From positions 1,798,001 to 1,862,000 of the forward strand of contig NZ_JBBPEV010000001.1 in assembly GCF_038069945.1 (NCBI RefSeq): 64,000 nt of DNA. The letters run 5' to 3'. This stretch comes from Aquabacterium sp. A3. Its GTDB lineage: Bacteria; Pseudomonadota; Gammaproteobacteria; Burkholderiales; Burkholderiaceae_C. Shown piece by piece: positions 9,709 to 18,108 of the stretch (its first letter is position 1; every line of letters starts with the position of its first letter). The notes below the pieces were generated by a model. The model had not been told where the DNA came from, did not search any database, and saw only the letters and a list, made by a program, of their open reading frames with translations. The translations under genes and the position numbers were made by a program.

Positions 9709-10956
9709 TCAGGCCAGGGCATGGTGATGCCGCCAGCGCCAGCAGGCGCTCAGGGCGGCCAGTTTGAACACGCAGGGCAACACGCCATACGCCAGGGTGA
9801 GCGCCTGCAAGGCGTCGGGCTCTCGGGCGCCCGGGCTGTAGCCCAGCCACTGCAGCGCGGGCAAGGCCAGGCCGGCGGCCAGCGCCAGGTTGAGTTTGGT
9901 GGCCCAGTGCCACCAGCCTGCGTAGGCTCCTTCGGCCTGGCCTTGGTGCCCGGCACGCTGCACCACGCCGGTGAGCAGCGTGCCAGGGGCCGTCAGGTCG
10001 GCGCCCAGGGCCCAACCGCTGGCCAGGCAGACCAGGCCAAAGCCGGCCACGTCACCCGGCCCCAGGGCCAGCACCCCGACGAAGGCCAGCACGCTCAGGC
10101 CCATGCCCAGCGCCCAGGCCCGCATGGGCCCCAGCCGGCCAATGCAGCGCACCCACCAGGGCACACTCAAGGCCCCCACCAGAAAGTAGCCCCCCAGAAA
10201 GGCCGGGGCATAGGCGGTGGCCTGCAAGCCGTCCTGGATGAAAAACAGCACCAGGGTGGCCGGGATGGCGCTGGCGATGCCGTTGAGCAAAAAAACCGCC
10301 ATCAGCCGCCGAAAACCCGCCCCGCGCCAGGGCAAGCGCAGGTCGGCGGCCAGGGGGGATGCCGGCGCACCGACAGGGCGAACGCCTGCCTGAGGCCCAC
10401 GCACCAGGGCCCACCACCCCAGCAACAAGGTGAGCGCCAGCACCGCCGCCGTCCAGCCGGCGCCCGCCTGCACGGCCAGCACGTTGGCGCTCACCACGCC
10501 CACCAGGCCGAAGCCTTCACGCCAGGCCACCAGCCGCGCCCGCTGCCCCTGCTCCCCCCCCAGGCGCGTGCCCCAGGCCAGGTGCATCACCGTGGCCAGG
10601 CTGTAGGCCACGAAGGTGAACATGATCGCGGCGGCGGCCCACCACACCAAGGCGGTCTGGCCCTGCACCAGCGGAAAGAACACGGCGACAAAGCCCAGCA
10701 CCAGTGCCGCCGCGGCCACCGCCATCCAGCCCCGCCCGCGACCGGCGGCCAGCAGTTGGTCCACCCATCGGCCCAGCCAGGGGTCGATGAAGGCATCGGC
10801 CAGGCGGGTCAGCAGCAGCACCAGCCCCAGCAGGCCCAGTGGCACCCCCAAGGTCTGGCCGTAATGCGCGGGCAGCACCACGTACAGCGGGATGGCGGCG
10901 AACGCCAGAGGCAGGCCGATGAGGCCGTAGCGGGCGCTGGCGTGGTGGCTGAGCAT
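9709..10956 (-). CDS. MFS transporter of the glycoside-pentoside-hexuronide/MelB-like type
   Basis: A 415-residue integral membrane protein with about 12 hydrophobic segments. Early motifs resemble the MFS_2 (GPH) family: LAFAAIPLYVVLPAHYG near the start and RLADAFIDPWLGRWVD in the first cytoplasmic loop, where GPH proteins carry the DxxxDPxxG signature. It lies between the cyclopropane-synthase-like gene (20-bp gap) and the DUF3833 lipoprotein, so the substrate may be lipid-related rather than a sugar. There is no strong ribosome site at the ATG, which suggests coupling to the upstream gene. Confidence 0.85.
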   Translation of the reverse strand: MLSHHASARYGLIGLPLAFAAIPLYVVLPAHYGQTLGVPLGLLGLVLLLTRLADAFIDPWLGRWVDQLLAAGRGRGWMAVAAAALVLGFVAVFFPLVQGQTALVWWAAAAIMFTFVAYSLATVMHLAWGTRLGGEQGQRARLVAWREGFGLVGVVSANVLAVQAGAGWTAAVLALTLLLGWWALVRGPQAGVRPVGAPASPLAADLRLPWRGAGFRRLMAVFLLNGIASAIPATLVLFFIQDGLQATAYAPAFLGGYFLVGALSVPWWVRCIGRLGPMRAWALGMGLSVLAFVGVLALGPGDVAGFGLVCLASGWALGADLTAPGTLLTGVVQRAGHQGQAEGAYAGWWHWATKLNLALAAGLALPALQWLGYSPGAREPDALQALTLAYGVLPCVFKLAALSACWRWRHHHALA

Positions 10957-10976
10957 GGTGTGCAGACCGGCGTGGC

Positions 10977-12248
10977 TCAGCCAGGCTTGCGCAGGGTGTA
11001 CTGCACGACGTTGGTGTTGCCCATGTCGAAGGCGGCTTCGCAGTAGGCCAGGTAGAACTCCCAGATGCGCTGGAAGCGCGCATCGAAGCCCAGGCCCTGC
11101 ACCTCGCGCAGGTGGGCATGGAAGGCCGTGCGCCAGCGGCGCAAGGTTTCAGCGTAATCCGGGCCGAAGGCCATGGCGTCCACCACCTCCAGACCGGCGC
11201 GGGCCGCGTGCTGGCGGAACACCTGGTCGCTGGGCAGCATGCCCCCCGGGAAGATGTACTGCTGGATGAAGTCGGTGGAGCGGCTGTAGCGCTCGAACAG
11301 ATCGTCGTGGATGGTGATGGTCTGGATGCAGGCGCGGGCCCCCGGCTTGAGGCACCGGGCCACGGTGTCGAAGTAGCCTGGCCAGTACGACTGCCCCACG
11401 GCCTCGAACATCTCGATGGACACCAACGCATCAAAGGGCTCGTCGCGGATGTCCCGGTAATCCTGCAGGCGCAGGTCGGCACGTTCGGCCAGGCCGGCGC
11501 GCGCCATGCGCTCGCGCGCCCAGGCCAGTTGCTCGTCCGACAAGGTCACGCCCGTCACGTGCGCGCCATGCTCGGCGGCGGCGATTTCAGCCAGCCCGCC
11601 CCAGCCACAACCGATCTCCAGCACGCGCGTGGGGGCCGCGCCCGCCGTGGGCTCCACCCCGGCGGCCGTCAGTGCACGCTTGACCTTGGCACGCTGGGCC
11701 TGCACCAGATCACCCTTGAGCTCACCCTCGAACCAGGCGCTGGAGTAGCTCATGGTCGGGTCCAGCCACAAGCGGTAGAAGTCGTTGCCCAGGTCATAGT
11801 GGGCCTGGATGTTCTTGCGGCTGTTGGTGCGTGAGTTGTGGTTGAGCAGGTGGCGGATGCGGTAGATCAGGCGGCCCCACCAGTGACCATAGATGGCCGA
11901 TTCGATGTGCTCGCGGTTGGCGATGCACAGCTTGAGCAAGGCGGTCAGGTCGGGGGTGCTCCACTGCCCGTCGATGTAGCCCTCGGCAAAGCCGATGTCA
12001 CCGGATTTCAGCACCCGGCTGCAAACGGCCCAGTCGTGCAGGATGAGTCCGGCGCGGGGCTCGGCATCACCGACGGCGCGGGCGTGCCCCATGCGGGCGG
12101 TGCTGCCATCGGGCAGTTGCAACTCCAGCGTGCCCACGCGCAGGCGCTGCAGCAGCCGCAAGACGGCGCGCGCCGCCGCAGGGGCATCACCCGGCAGGGT
12201 GAGGCGGTCGTGGTTGGCGGGGTTCAACGTGCTGGAAGAAGGCTTCAT
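10977..12248 (-). CDS. Cyclopropane-fatty-acyl-phospholipid synthase family methyltransferase
   Basis: A 423-residue SAM-dependent enzyme acting on unsaturated acyl chains of membrane phospholipids. The SAM site is VLEIGCGWGGLAEIAA, preceded by the family hallmark AHYDLGNDFYRLWLDPTMSYSSAWF and followed by SIEMFEAVGQSYWPGYF. The N-terminal 100 residues form the usual lipid-binding domain. Its ATG overlaps the DUF1365 stop (ATGA). Because it sits with an FAD oxidoreductase and DUF1365, it may be the methylating enzyme of a photo-oxidative lipid pathway (such as that producing furan fatty acids in Rhodobacter) rather than the housekeeping Cfa. I therefore leave the symbol blank. Confidence 0.93.
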   Translation of the reverse strand: MKPSSSTLNPANHDRLTLPGDAPAAARAVLRLLQRLRVGTLELQLPDGSTARMGHARAVGDAEPRAGLILHDWAVCSRVLKSGDIGFAEGYIDGQWSTPDLTALLKLCIANREHIESAIYGHWWGRLIYRIRHLLNHNSRTNSRKNIQAHYDLGNDFYRLWLDPTMSYSSAWFEGELKGDLVQAQRAKVKRALTAAGVEPTAGAAPTRVLEIGCGWGGLAEIAAAEHGAHVTGVTLSDEQLAWARERMARAGLAERADLRLQDYRDIRDEPFDALVSIEMFEAVGQSYWPGYFDTVARCLKPGARACIQTITIHDDLFERYSRSTDFIQQYIFPGGMLPSDQVFRQHAARAGLEVVDAMAFGPDYAETLRRWRTAFHAHLREVQGLGFDARFQRIWEFYLAYCEAAFDMGNTNVVQYTLRKPG

Positions 12249-13042
12249 GGTGTCGGTCCTGTGGGGCGGGACAGAGGGTCGGTGACGAATTCCGTTGGGG
12301 CGGGTGGTTTGCTGAAGAAGGGCACACGCTTGAGCCACAGGCGCAGGGCCTGCCAATGGATGCGCGCGATGACACCCAGCGTCATCCAGGGCCAGCGCGT
12401 GATGGCCTGGCGCACGCTGGCACGGCTCCAGGGCTGCAAGGCGCCGCTGATGGACGTCAGCAGGATGGGGCCCGCGTCGTCGTGGTGGTCCACCCGGGCC
12501 ACCAGCCGCTGGGCGGTGCGCATGAACCGAAAGCGGTAGTGCCCCTCGACCCGGCAAAAGGGCGACACGTGGAAGGCCTTGCTGGCACGCTGTTCATGCC
12601 CCCAGCGCAGCGATTCGCCGTGCAGCAGGTACAGGTGGCGCTCGCCGAAGGTGTTGTTGACCTCGGCCACCACGGCGTGCAGCTCACCGTCCGGGCGGTG
12701 CACATACCAAAAGCTCACGGGCTTGAACACATAACCCAGCACACGCGGGTAGGTTTGCAGCCAGACCTCGCCTTGGGCCAGATCGTCATGCCACACCCCA
12801 TGGGCACGCAGCACGCCATCCAGCCAGGCCAGCGCGTCCGGACCACCATCACCGTGGTCGGCGTCGTGAAAGCTCAGCCAGCCCCAGCGATTGCGGTGCA
12901 GCAGCGGCGCGGGTTGGCGGGCCAGCGCCCGCATGGGCAACAGACAGAAGTAGTTGCCGTAGCGAAACGCATGTCGCGCCGGTTTGAGGCGCTGGTGGAT
13001 CACCAGCCCGAAACCAATCTGGGGGACCGCTGCAGCGCTCAT
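12245..13042 (-). CDS. DUF1365 family protein
   Basis: A 265-residue protein of the DUF1365 family, recognisable from the opening region RLKPARHAFRYGNYFCLLPM, the segment YPRVLGYVFKPVSFWYVHR, and VAEVNNTFGERHLYLLHG. Biochemical function is not established. The family is nearly always next to an FAD amine-oxidase-like gene and a cyclopropane synthase, as here, with ATGA overlaps on both sides (stop of the FAD gene with this ATG, stop of this gene with the methyltransferase ATG). That arrangement implies co-translation and a shared lipid-modification pathway. It has no signal peptide. Confidence 0.9.
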   Translation of the reverse strand: MSAAAVPQIGFGLVIHQRLKPARHAFRYGNYFCLLPMRALARQPAPLLHRNRWGWLSFHDADHGDGGPDALAWLDGVLRAHGVWHDDLAQGEVWLQTYPRVLGYVFKPVSFWYVHRPDGELHAVVAEVNNTFGERHLYLLHGESLRWGHEQRASKAFHVSPFCRVEGHYRFRFMRTAQRLVARVDHHDDAGPILLTSISGALQPWSRASVRQAITRWPWMTLGVIARIHWQALRLWLKRVPFFSKPPAPTEFVTDPLSRPTGPTP

Positions 13043-14391
13043 GCCACCGCCCGTTCCTGAACATGGCCCGCGCGGGCCAACAGGTCGTTGGCGGCGGCCA
13101 GGCCGGACTTGAGGCCGTCTTCGTGGAAGCCGTAGCCCGTCCAGGCCCCGGCAAACCACAGACCTCGGCGGCCCTGTATGTGGGGCAGGCGCCGCTGCGC
13201 TTCGATCGCGGCCATGTCGAACACCGGGTGGGCGTACTGGATGCGGCTGATGACCTGGTCAGCGCGGGGTTGACGCAGGGCATTGAGCGACACGATCACC
13301 GGCTGAGACCAGGGCAGAGGCTGCAGTTTGTTGAGCAGGTAATGCAGGCACACATGCTGGTCTTCATCGCCCGGTTGCGCTGCACGCTCGTAGTTCCATG
13401 CGGCCCAGGCCTCTCGCGTGCGGGGCAGCAGCGAGGCGTCTGTGTGCAGGATGGCCTCGTTGTCGTGGTACCGGATCGCACCCAGCACGGCCGCTTCGTC
13501 CGCATGAGCGCCCTCGCCCAGCATGCCCAAGGCCTGGTCGCTGTGGCAGGCCAGCACCGCCGCATCAAAGCGTTCGCTGCCCAGGCGGCTGTGCACCATC
13601 ACCCCGGCTTCGCCCGACACCCCCAGGGGCACCACGCTGTGCACGGGGTTGTTGAGCCGCACATCGGGCAGGTCGCGCACGATCCGCCGCACGTACTCGC
13701 GCGAGCCGCCCCGCACCGTGTACCACTGCGGTCGGTTGCTCACCTGCAGCAGACCGTGGTTGTGGCAAAAGCGGATCAAGGTGGCGATGGGAAACGCCAT
13801 CATCTGCCGAACAGGGCAGGACCAGATGCACGCCACCATCGGCAGCAGATAGCCCTGCTGGAAAGCCTCGCTGAAGCCCTGGCGCTGAAGGAACTGGCCG
13901 ATGGGCTCGCGCAGTTCTGCCTCCTGGCCACGCTCGGCCAGCTCGGTGCTGAGTCGGTTGAACCTCAGGATGTCGGCCAGCATCCGCCAGAAGGCAGGCG
14001 ACCACAGATTGCGCCGCTGAGCAAACACGGCACTGAGCGTCGAGCCGCACCACTCCAGGCCCGGCGGCAAGCCGCCCATGCCCGTGGTGTCGTCAGGCAC
14101 CTGAACAGAAAAGGACATGTCGGAGGCGGCCGTGGGCACCTGCAGGTCGGCAAACAGCTTGATCAGGTGCGGGTAGGTGCGCTCGTTGAACACCAAAAAC
14201 CCCGTGTCCACGCCATGCGTGATGGTGCGCCCGCCGGCGCCCGGCAGGGTCACGTCGACCGTGTTGGCGTGGCCGCCTGCGCGCCCATCCGCTTCGAACA
14301 CCACCACCTCAGCGGCCGGCATGGCCTGGCGGAGTCGCCAGGCTGCCCCCAGCCCGCTGATGCCACTGCCCACCACCGCGATGCGTTTCAT
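13039..14391 (-). CDS. FAD-dependent amine-oxidase-like oxidoreductase
   Basis: A 450-residue flavoprotein. The dinucleotide-binding motif VVGSGISGLGAAWRL is at residues 6-20, the GG doublet follows (GRAGGHANT), and the C-terminal FAD motif is FAGAWTGYGFHEDGLKSG. Homologues sit next to DUF1365 and cyclopropane synthases and belong to light- or singlet-oxygen-induced regulons (for example the RpoE/ChrR set of Rhodobacter sphaeroides); there, a related enzyme is tied to desaturation of methylated acyl chains. The substrate here is an inference. It is the first gene of a six-gene operon, and the 50-bp gap upstream carries an inverted repeat that may be its operator. Confidence 0.9.
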   Translation of the reverse strand: MKRIAVVGSGISGLGAAWRLRQAMPAAEVVVFEADGRAGGHANTVDVTLPGAGGRTITHGVDTGFLVFNERTYPHLIKLFADLQVPTAASDMSFSVQVPDDTTGMGGLPPGLEWCGSTLSAVFAQRRNLWSPAFWRMLADILRFNRLSTELAERGQEAELREPIGQFLQRQGFSEAFQQGYLLPMVACIWSCPVRQMMAFPIATLIRFCHNHGLLQVSNRPQWYTVRGGSREYVRRIVRDLPDVRLNNPVHSVVPLGVSGEAGVMVHSRLGSERFDAAVLACHSDQALGMLGEGAHADEAAVLGAIRYHDNEAILHTDASLLPRTREAWAAWNYERAAQPGDEDQHVCLHYLLNKLQPLPWSQPVIVSLNALRQPRADQVISRIQYAHPVFDMAAIEAQRRLPHIQGRRGLWFAGAWTGYGFHEDGLKSGLAAANDLLARAGHVQERAVA

Positions 14392-14408
14392 GGCTGTTCC
14401 TTGTTTAA

Positions 14409-14422
14409 ATACCGGTTGGTAT
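14409..14422. promoter_or_regulatory. Inverted repeat ATACC-N4-GGTAT, candidate light-regulator operator
   Basis: A perfect 5-bp inverted repeat (ATACCGGTTGGTAT) lies in the AT-rich 50-bp gap 18-31 bp before the FAD oxidoreductase ATG, within TATATATACC-like sequence that could also hold the -10 element. MerR-type regulators bind such dyads inside promoters. LitR, encoded 800 bp away, is the obvious candidate binder, but that is inference. Confidence 0.5.
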
Positions 14423-14441
14423 ATATCGTAACTGATTGGTT

Positions 14442-15092
14442 TTATTTTGTCACGGCCTTGTCACGCCCGGCCGCTGAGGGCGTGCCCCCGGCGGCCAGTG
14501 CGCGCTCGATGGCGGCCACCAGGTCATCGTCGTCCGGCTGCACGCGGCTGCCATAGGCCGTCACCGTGCGGCCATCGCGGGCGACCAGGTATTTGTGGAA
14601 GTTCCAGCGTGGCGTGCTGTCACTGGCGGCCGCCAGACCTCGGTAGAAGGGGTGGGCCTGCTCGCCCTTGACGGTGGTCTTGGTGAACATCGGAAACTTC
14701 ACTCCGAACTGGTTGTCGCAAAAATCGGCGATGTCCTGGTTGCTGCCCGGCTCCTGGCGGCCAAAGTCGTTGGACGGAAACCCCAGCACCACCAGGCCTC
14801 GCCCCTGGTAGCGCTGATGCAAGGCCTCCAGCCCCTCGTACTGGTCGGTGAAGCCGCAGCGGCTGGCGGTGTTGACCACCAACAGCACACGGCCCTGGTA
14901 TTGACACAGCGACTGCGGCTTTTCGTCCTGCAAGCGGGGCACGGTGTGCTGCAGCAAGGCCGGACACGTGGCCTCGGCCGCCTGCGACGACGGGGCCCAC
15001 AGCGCCACCACACCCCCCACTACGCCGCCAGCCAGCCATCGGATGCAGTCGCGCCGGGCGTTGTCGGTCATCTGAACGGTTTTTGTCGTCAT
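14442..15092 (-). CDS. Glutathione peroxidase family protein, exported
   Basis: A 216-residue thiol peroxidase that reduces hydroperoxides, probably including lipid peroxides. The catalytic set is present: Cys79 (NTASRCGFT), Gln113 (GFPSNDFGRQEP) and Trp163-Asn164 (PRWNFHKYLV). The N-terminus carries Arg-Arg followed by a hydrophobic stretch ending in SSQAAE, which looks like a Tat or Sec export signal, so it should work in the periplasm. I chose the ATG at 15092 because AAGAGG precedes it; the frame opens earlier at 15116. It is divergent from litR and shares its promoter region, which fits light-induced protection. Confidence 0.9.
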   Translation of the reverse strand: MTTKTVQMTDNARRDCIRWLAGGVVGGVVALWAPSSQAAEATCPALLQHTVPRLQDEKPQSLCQYQGRVLLVVNTASRCGFTDQYEGLEALHQRYQGRGLVVLGFPSNDFGRQEPGSNQDIADFCDNQFGVKFPMFTKTTVKGEQAHPFYRGLAAASDSTPRWNFHKYLVARDGRTVTAYGSRVQPDDDDLVAAIERALAAGGTPSAAGRDKAVTK

Positions 15093-15108
15093 GTCGGCCT
15101 CTTTTGTC

Positions 15109-15162
15109 TTGGTCAAATATCGCTCGTTGGCCTATATTAGAGCTGACACACCTCGAAGACAA
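15109..15162. promoter_or_regulatory. Overlapping divergent promoters between glutathione peroxidase and litR
   Basis: On the minus strand, TTGTCT (15157-15162), 17 bp and TAATAT (15134-15139) make a good sigma-70 promoter for the peroxidase gene. On the plus strand, TTGGTC (15109-15114), 18 bp and TATATT (15133-15138) could serve litR. The two -10 elements overlap, so a regulator bound here would affect both genes. The positions are read by eye. Confidence 0.55.
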
Positions 15163-15191
15163 TCTTCTGTCCACGTCAAATCAGCGTCACC

Positions 15192-16238
15192 ATGAACAAT
15201 GCACTGCAGTTGTCAATCGCGGCCGTCGAGCGAGACACCGGGCTGAGCAAGGACACCCTGCGCATCTGGGAGAAGCGTTACGGCTTCCCGACGCCCCAGC
15301 GTGACGGTCAAGGCGAGCGCACCTACCCGGTGGATCAGGTGGAGCGCCTGAGGCTGATCAAGCGCCTGCTGGACGTGGGGCATCGCCCCGGGCGGGTCGT
15401 GTCGCTGCCCGCACAAGACCTCCTGGCCCTGGCCGAGCGCAGCGCGGACGCCCAAGGCCTGCTGCCCGGCCAGGTGCGCCGTCGTGGTCAAACCGCCGCC
15501 CCCGAGGCCAACGACGGCGACGGTGTGCTGGCCCGTTGGACGGGGTCGCCCGCCGGACACCCCACCCTGCCACCCGGCCCCCACATCGACTGGGTGCACA
15601 CCTGCCTGCTGGCGGTGGACCAGCACGACCTGATCGCCGTGCGGCGGGCCCTGCGACGCGCCCTGGCGCAGGAAGGCATCGCACGCTTCATCACCAGCGT
15701 GGTCAACCCGCTGATGGTGGCCATGGGCGATGGCTGGTTGCGTGGCCGCTTTCAGGTGCAGCAAGAACACGCCGTCAGCCAGGCGGTGCAGCAGGCGCTG
15801 TGCGCCGCCCTGCATCAACTGCCGCTGCCCCAGGCCGACGATGCGCCGCGCGTGGTGCTCAGCACCCTGCCCGGAGAGGCCCATGGCCTGGGCCTGCTGG
15901 CGGCCGAAGCCTGGCTGACCCTGTTGGGCGCCCACCCCATCAACCTCGGGCCGCAGACCCCCTTGTGGGATCTGGTGCAAAGCGCCGAAGCGCTCCAGGC
16001 CGACGTGCTGGCCGTCAGTTTCACCGCCGCCGCGCCGGCACCCCTGGTGCAAGACACCCTGACCGAATTGCGGTCCAAACTGCCCCGCCATGTGGCCCTG
16101 TGGGCGGGTGGCCAGCACCCGCTGCTGCACCGCCGCCCGCCGGCCGACATCACCGTGCTGGGACAGATCAGCGACCTCAGCACCACCGTGCAATCCTGGC
16201 GACAGGCCCACCCGCGCCGCGTGCCGTCTGCCGCTTGA
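15192..16238 (+). CDS. litR: LitR/CarH-type B12-dependent light-sensing MerR regulator
   Basis: A 348-residue transcription factor. The MerR helix-turn-helix is at residues 7-75 (AVERDTGLSKDTLRIWEKRYG). A cobalamin-binding part follows: W182-x9-E192-H193 matches the Wx9EH signature that contacts adenosylcobalamin in CarH, and E229-x-H231-x2-G234-x41-S276 with GG at 306-307 matches the B12 core, His231 being the expected cobalt ligand. In CarH/LitR, dark adenosylcobalamin makes a tetramer that represses, and light releases it. Retention of both motifs argues for a working photoreceptor rather than the B12-less class II LitR. It precedes DUF2256 and photolyase genes and is divergent from the peroxidase. 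Confidence 0.9.
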   Translation: MNNALQLSIAAVERDTGLSKDTLRIWEKRYGFPTPQRDGQGERTYPVDQVERLRLIKRLLDVGHRPGRVVSLPAQDLLALAERSADAQGLLPGQVRRRGQTAAPEANDGDGVLARWTGSPAGHPTLPPGPHIDWVHTCLLAVDQHDLIAVRRALRRALAQEGIARFITSVVNPLMVAMGDGWLRGRFQVQQEHAVSQAVQQALCAALHQLPLPQADDAPRVVLSTLPGEAHGLGLLAAEAWLTLLGAHPINLGPQTPLWDLVQSAEALQADVLAVSFTAAAPAPLVQDTLTELRSKLPRHVALWAGGQHPLLHRRPPADITVLGQISDLSTTVQSWRQAHPRRVPSAA

Positions 16239-16250
16239 GGCGCTGCCGCC

Positions 16251-16427
16251 ATGCCCTCTTCCAGCGCCACGCCGAAGCCCAAAGGCTTCAAAGCCCACCT
16301 GCCCACCAAGCCCTGCGCCCACTGCCAGCGACTGATGAGCTGGCGTAAAAAATGGGCGCGCACCTGGGATGAGGTGCGTTATTGCTCGGACCGCTGTCGC
16401 CAGGAGGCCCGTCGTGCGCCCGCGTGA
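16251..16427 (+). CDS. DUF2256 small zinc-ribbon-like protein
   Basis: A 58-residue protein, too small for most ORF calls. It has a Cys-x2-Cys at positions 22-25 (KPCAHCQRLMSWRKKW) and a second Cys pair at 45 and 49 (YCSDRCRQEARR), a four-cysteine pattern typical of DUF2256, which often neighbours photolyase/cryptochrome genes. It probably binds zinc; its role is unknown. It begins 12 bp after litR and overlaps the photolyase by 14 bp; its CAGGAGG-containing 3' end supplies the photolyase ribosome site. Confidence 0.88.
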   Translation: MPSSSATPKPKGFKAHLPTKPCAHCQRLMSWRKKWARTWDEVRYCSDRCRQEARRAPA

Positions 16428-17988
16428 ACTCATCCTGATCCTGGGCGACCAACTCGGCCCTGATCACCCAGCCCTGGCCGAAGCCGACCCGGCACAAGAC
16501 GCACTGCTGTTCATCGAGGCGCCTGGCGAGGCCACCCACGTGTGGAGCCACCAGGCCCGCATCGCCGTGTTCATTGCGGCCATGCGGCACCGCGTGGCCG
16601 AACTGCGCGCCGAGGGCTGGACCGTGCAGCACCTGCGGCTGGACGACGACACCCTGGCGCACCTGCCCACCCTGCCCGAGCGGCTGGCACACGCCCTGGA
16701 CACCCTGCGCCCGGGCCGCTTGCGCGTGGTCGAGCCCGGCGAGTGGCGCCTGCTGCGCGCCATTGAAGACACCGCCGTGCGCCGGGGCACACCCTTGAGC
16801 TGGATGGAGGACACGCACTTCCTGTGCAGCCGGCGGGGGTTTGCCCAATGGGCTGCGCGCAAGAAGGAACTGCGCATGGAGTGGTTCTACCGCTGGATGC
16901 GGCAAGAACACCGGGTGCTGATGGACCCCGAAGGCCAGCCCGTGGGCGGGCAATGGAACTACGACGAGGACAACCGCCAGCCCTACCCCAAGACCGGACC
17001 AGGCCCGATTCCCGCCCCGGCCCGCTTCGAACCCGACGCACTCACCCAGGAGGTGCTGAACCTGGTGCGCCATCGGTTTGCCGGGCATCCCGGCCAGCTC
17101 GACGGGTTCATCTGGCCTGTCACGCGCAGCCAGGCCCTGGTGGCGCTGGACACATTCATCCGCACCCGCCTGGCCGGGTTCGGCCCGCACCAGGACGCCA
17201 TGTGGGACGACACACCCTTCGGCTGGCATTCGCTGTTGTCGGTGGCACTGAACCTGCACCTGCTGCACCCGCGCGAAGTCATCGAGGCGGCCGAAGCGGC
17301 CTGGCGTGAGGGGCGCGCGCCCCTGGCCAGCGTGGAAGGCTTCATCCGCCAGGTGCTGGGCTGGCGAGAGTTCATCCGCGGGGTGTACTGGCTGGACATG
17401 CCCGACCTGGCCGACGCCAACCACCTGCAGGCCACACAGCCCCTGCCCGAGTTTTTCTGGACGGGCGACACCGACATGGCCTGCCTGCGCGACGTGCTGC
17501 AGCAAACCCTGCGCCATGGCTACGCCCACCACATCCAGCGCCTGATGGTGCTGGGCCTGTACGGACTGCTGGCGGGGGTGAAGCCCCAGGCCATGGCCGA
17601 CTGGTTTCTGGCCATCTACGTGGACGCCGTGGAATGGGTGGAGCTGCCCAACGTGGCCGGCATGGCCCTGTACGCCAACGGCGGTCGCTTCACCAGCAAG
17701 CCCTACGCGGCCTCGGGCGCCTACATCCAGCGCATGAGCAACCACTGCAAAGGCTGCCGCTACGACCCCAAGCAGCGCACGGGCGACAACGCCTGCCCTT
17801 ACACCACCCTGTACTGGGCGTTTCTGGACCGCCACGAAGCCGAGCTGGCCGCCAGTCCGCGCACGGCCCTGATGGTCAAGAACCTGCAACGGCTGAGCGC
17901 CGACGAGCGGCAGGCCATCCAGGCCCACGCCACCCAAGTTACTCAAGGGTCACTGCCACGCCCTTGTCATCCAGACCCGATAACCTGA
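16414..17988 (+). CDS. phrB: FeS-containing photolyase/cryptochrome (PhrB-type, probable 6-4 photolyase)
   Basis: A 524-residue flavoprotein that repairs UV lesions with light. It begins RELILILGDQLG, the hallmark of the prokaryotic FeS-BCP group. The four iron-sulfur ligands appear as Cys357, Cys445, Cys448 and Cys461. Their spacing (88, 3, 13) is identical to Cys350/438/441/454 of Agrobacterium PhrB, a 6-4 photolyase with a dimethyl-ribityl-lumazine antenna. The start is the GTG at 16414, six bases after AGGAGG inside DUF2256; the frame opens further upstream without a ribosome site. Cotranscription with litR implies light induction. Confidence 0.93.
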   Translation: MRPRELILILGDQLGPDHPALAEADPAQDALLFIEAPGEATHVWSHQARIAVFIAAMRHRVAELRAEGWTVQHLRLDDDTLAHLPTLPERLAHALDTLRPGRLRVVEPGEWRLLRAIEDTAVRRGTPLSWMEDTHFLCSRRGFAQWAARKKELRMEWFYRWMRQEHRVLMDPEGQPVGGQWNYDEDNRQPYPKTGPGPIPAPARFEPDALTQEVLNLVRHRFAGHPGQLDGFIWPVTRSQALVALDTFIRTRLAGFGPHQDAMWDDTPFGWHSLLSVALNLHLLHPREVIEAAEAAWREGRAPLASVEGFIRQVLGWREFIRGVYWLDMPDLADANHLQATQPLPEFFWTGDTDMACLRDVLQQTLRHGYAHHIQRLMVLGLYGLLAGVKPQAMADWFLAIYVDAVEWVELPNVAGMALYANGGRFTSKPYAASGAYIQRMSNHCKGCRYDPKQRTGDNACPYTTLYWAFLDRHEAELAASPRTALMVKNLQRLSADERQAIQAHATQVTQGSLPRPCHPDPIT

Positions 17989-18108
17989 CGTACCAGGGGG
18001 ATGTTTGTCCCTGGCTGGCATCGCTGGCCTGGGTCGATATCATGATCCCATCGGCTCATGGGCACCTCAAGCGCCCGTGGGCAACCAACGTCCTTGACGG
18101 AGTCTTGC

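Noticed and set aside
17993..18014. CCAGGG/CCCTGG hairpin after the photolyase as a terminator
   Set aside because: Only a 6-bp stem, a 10-base loop and no T-run.
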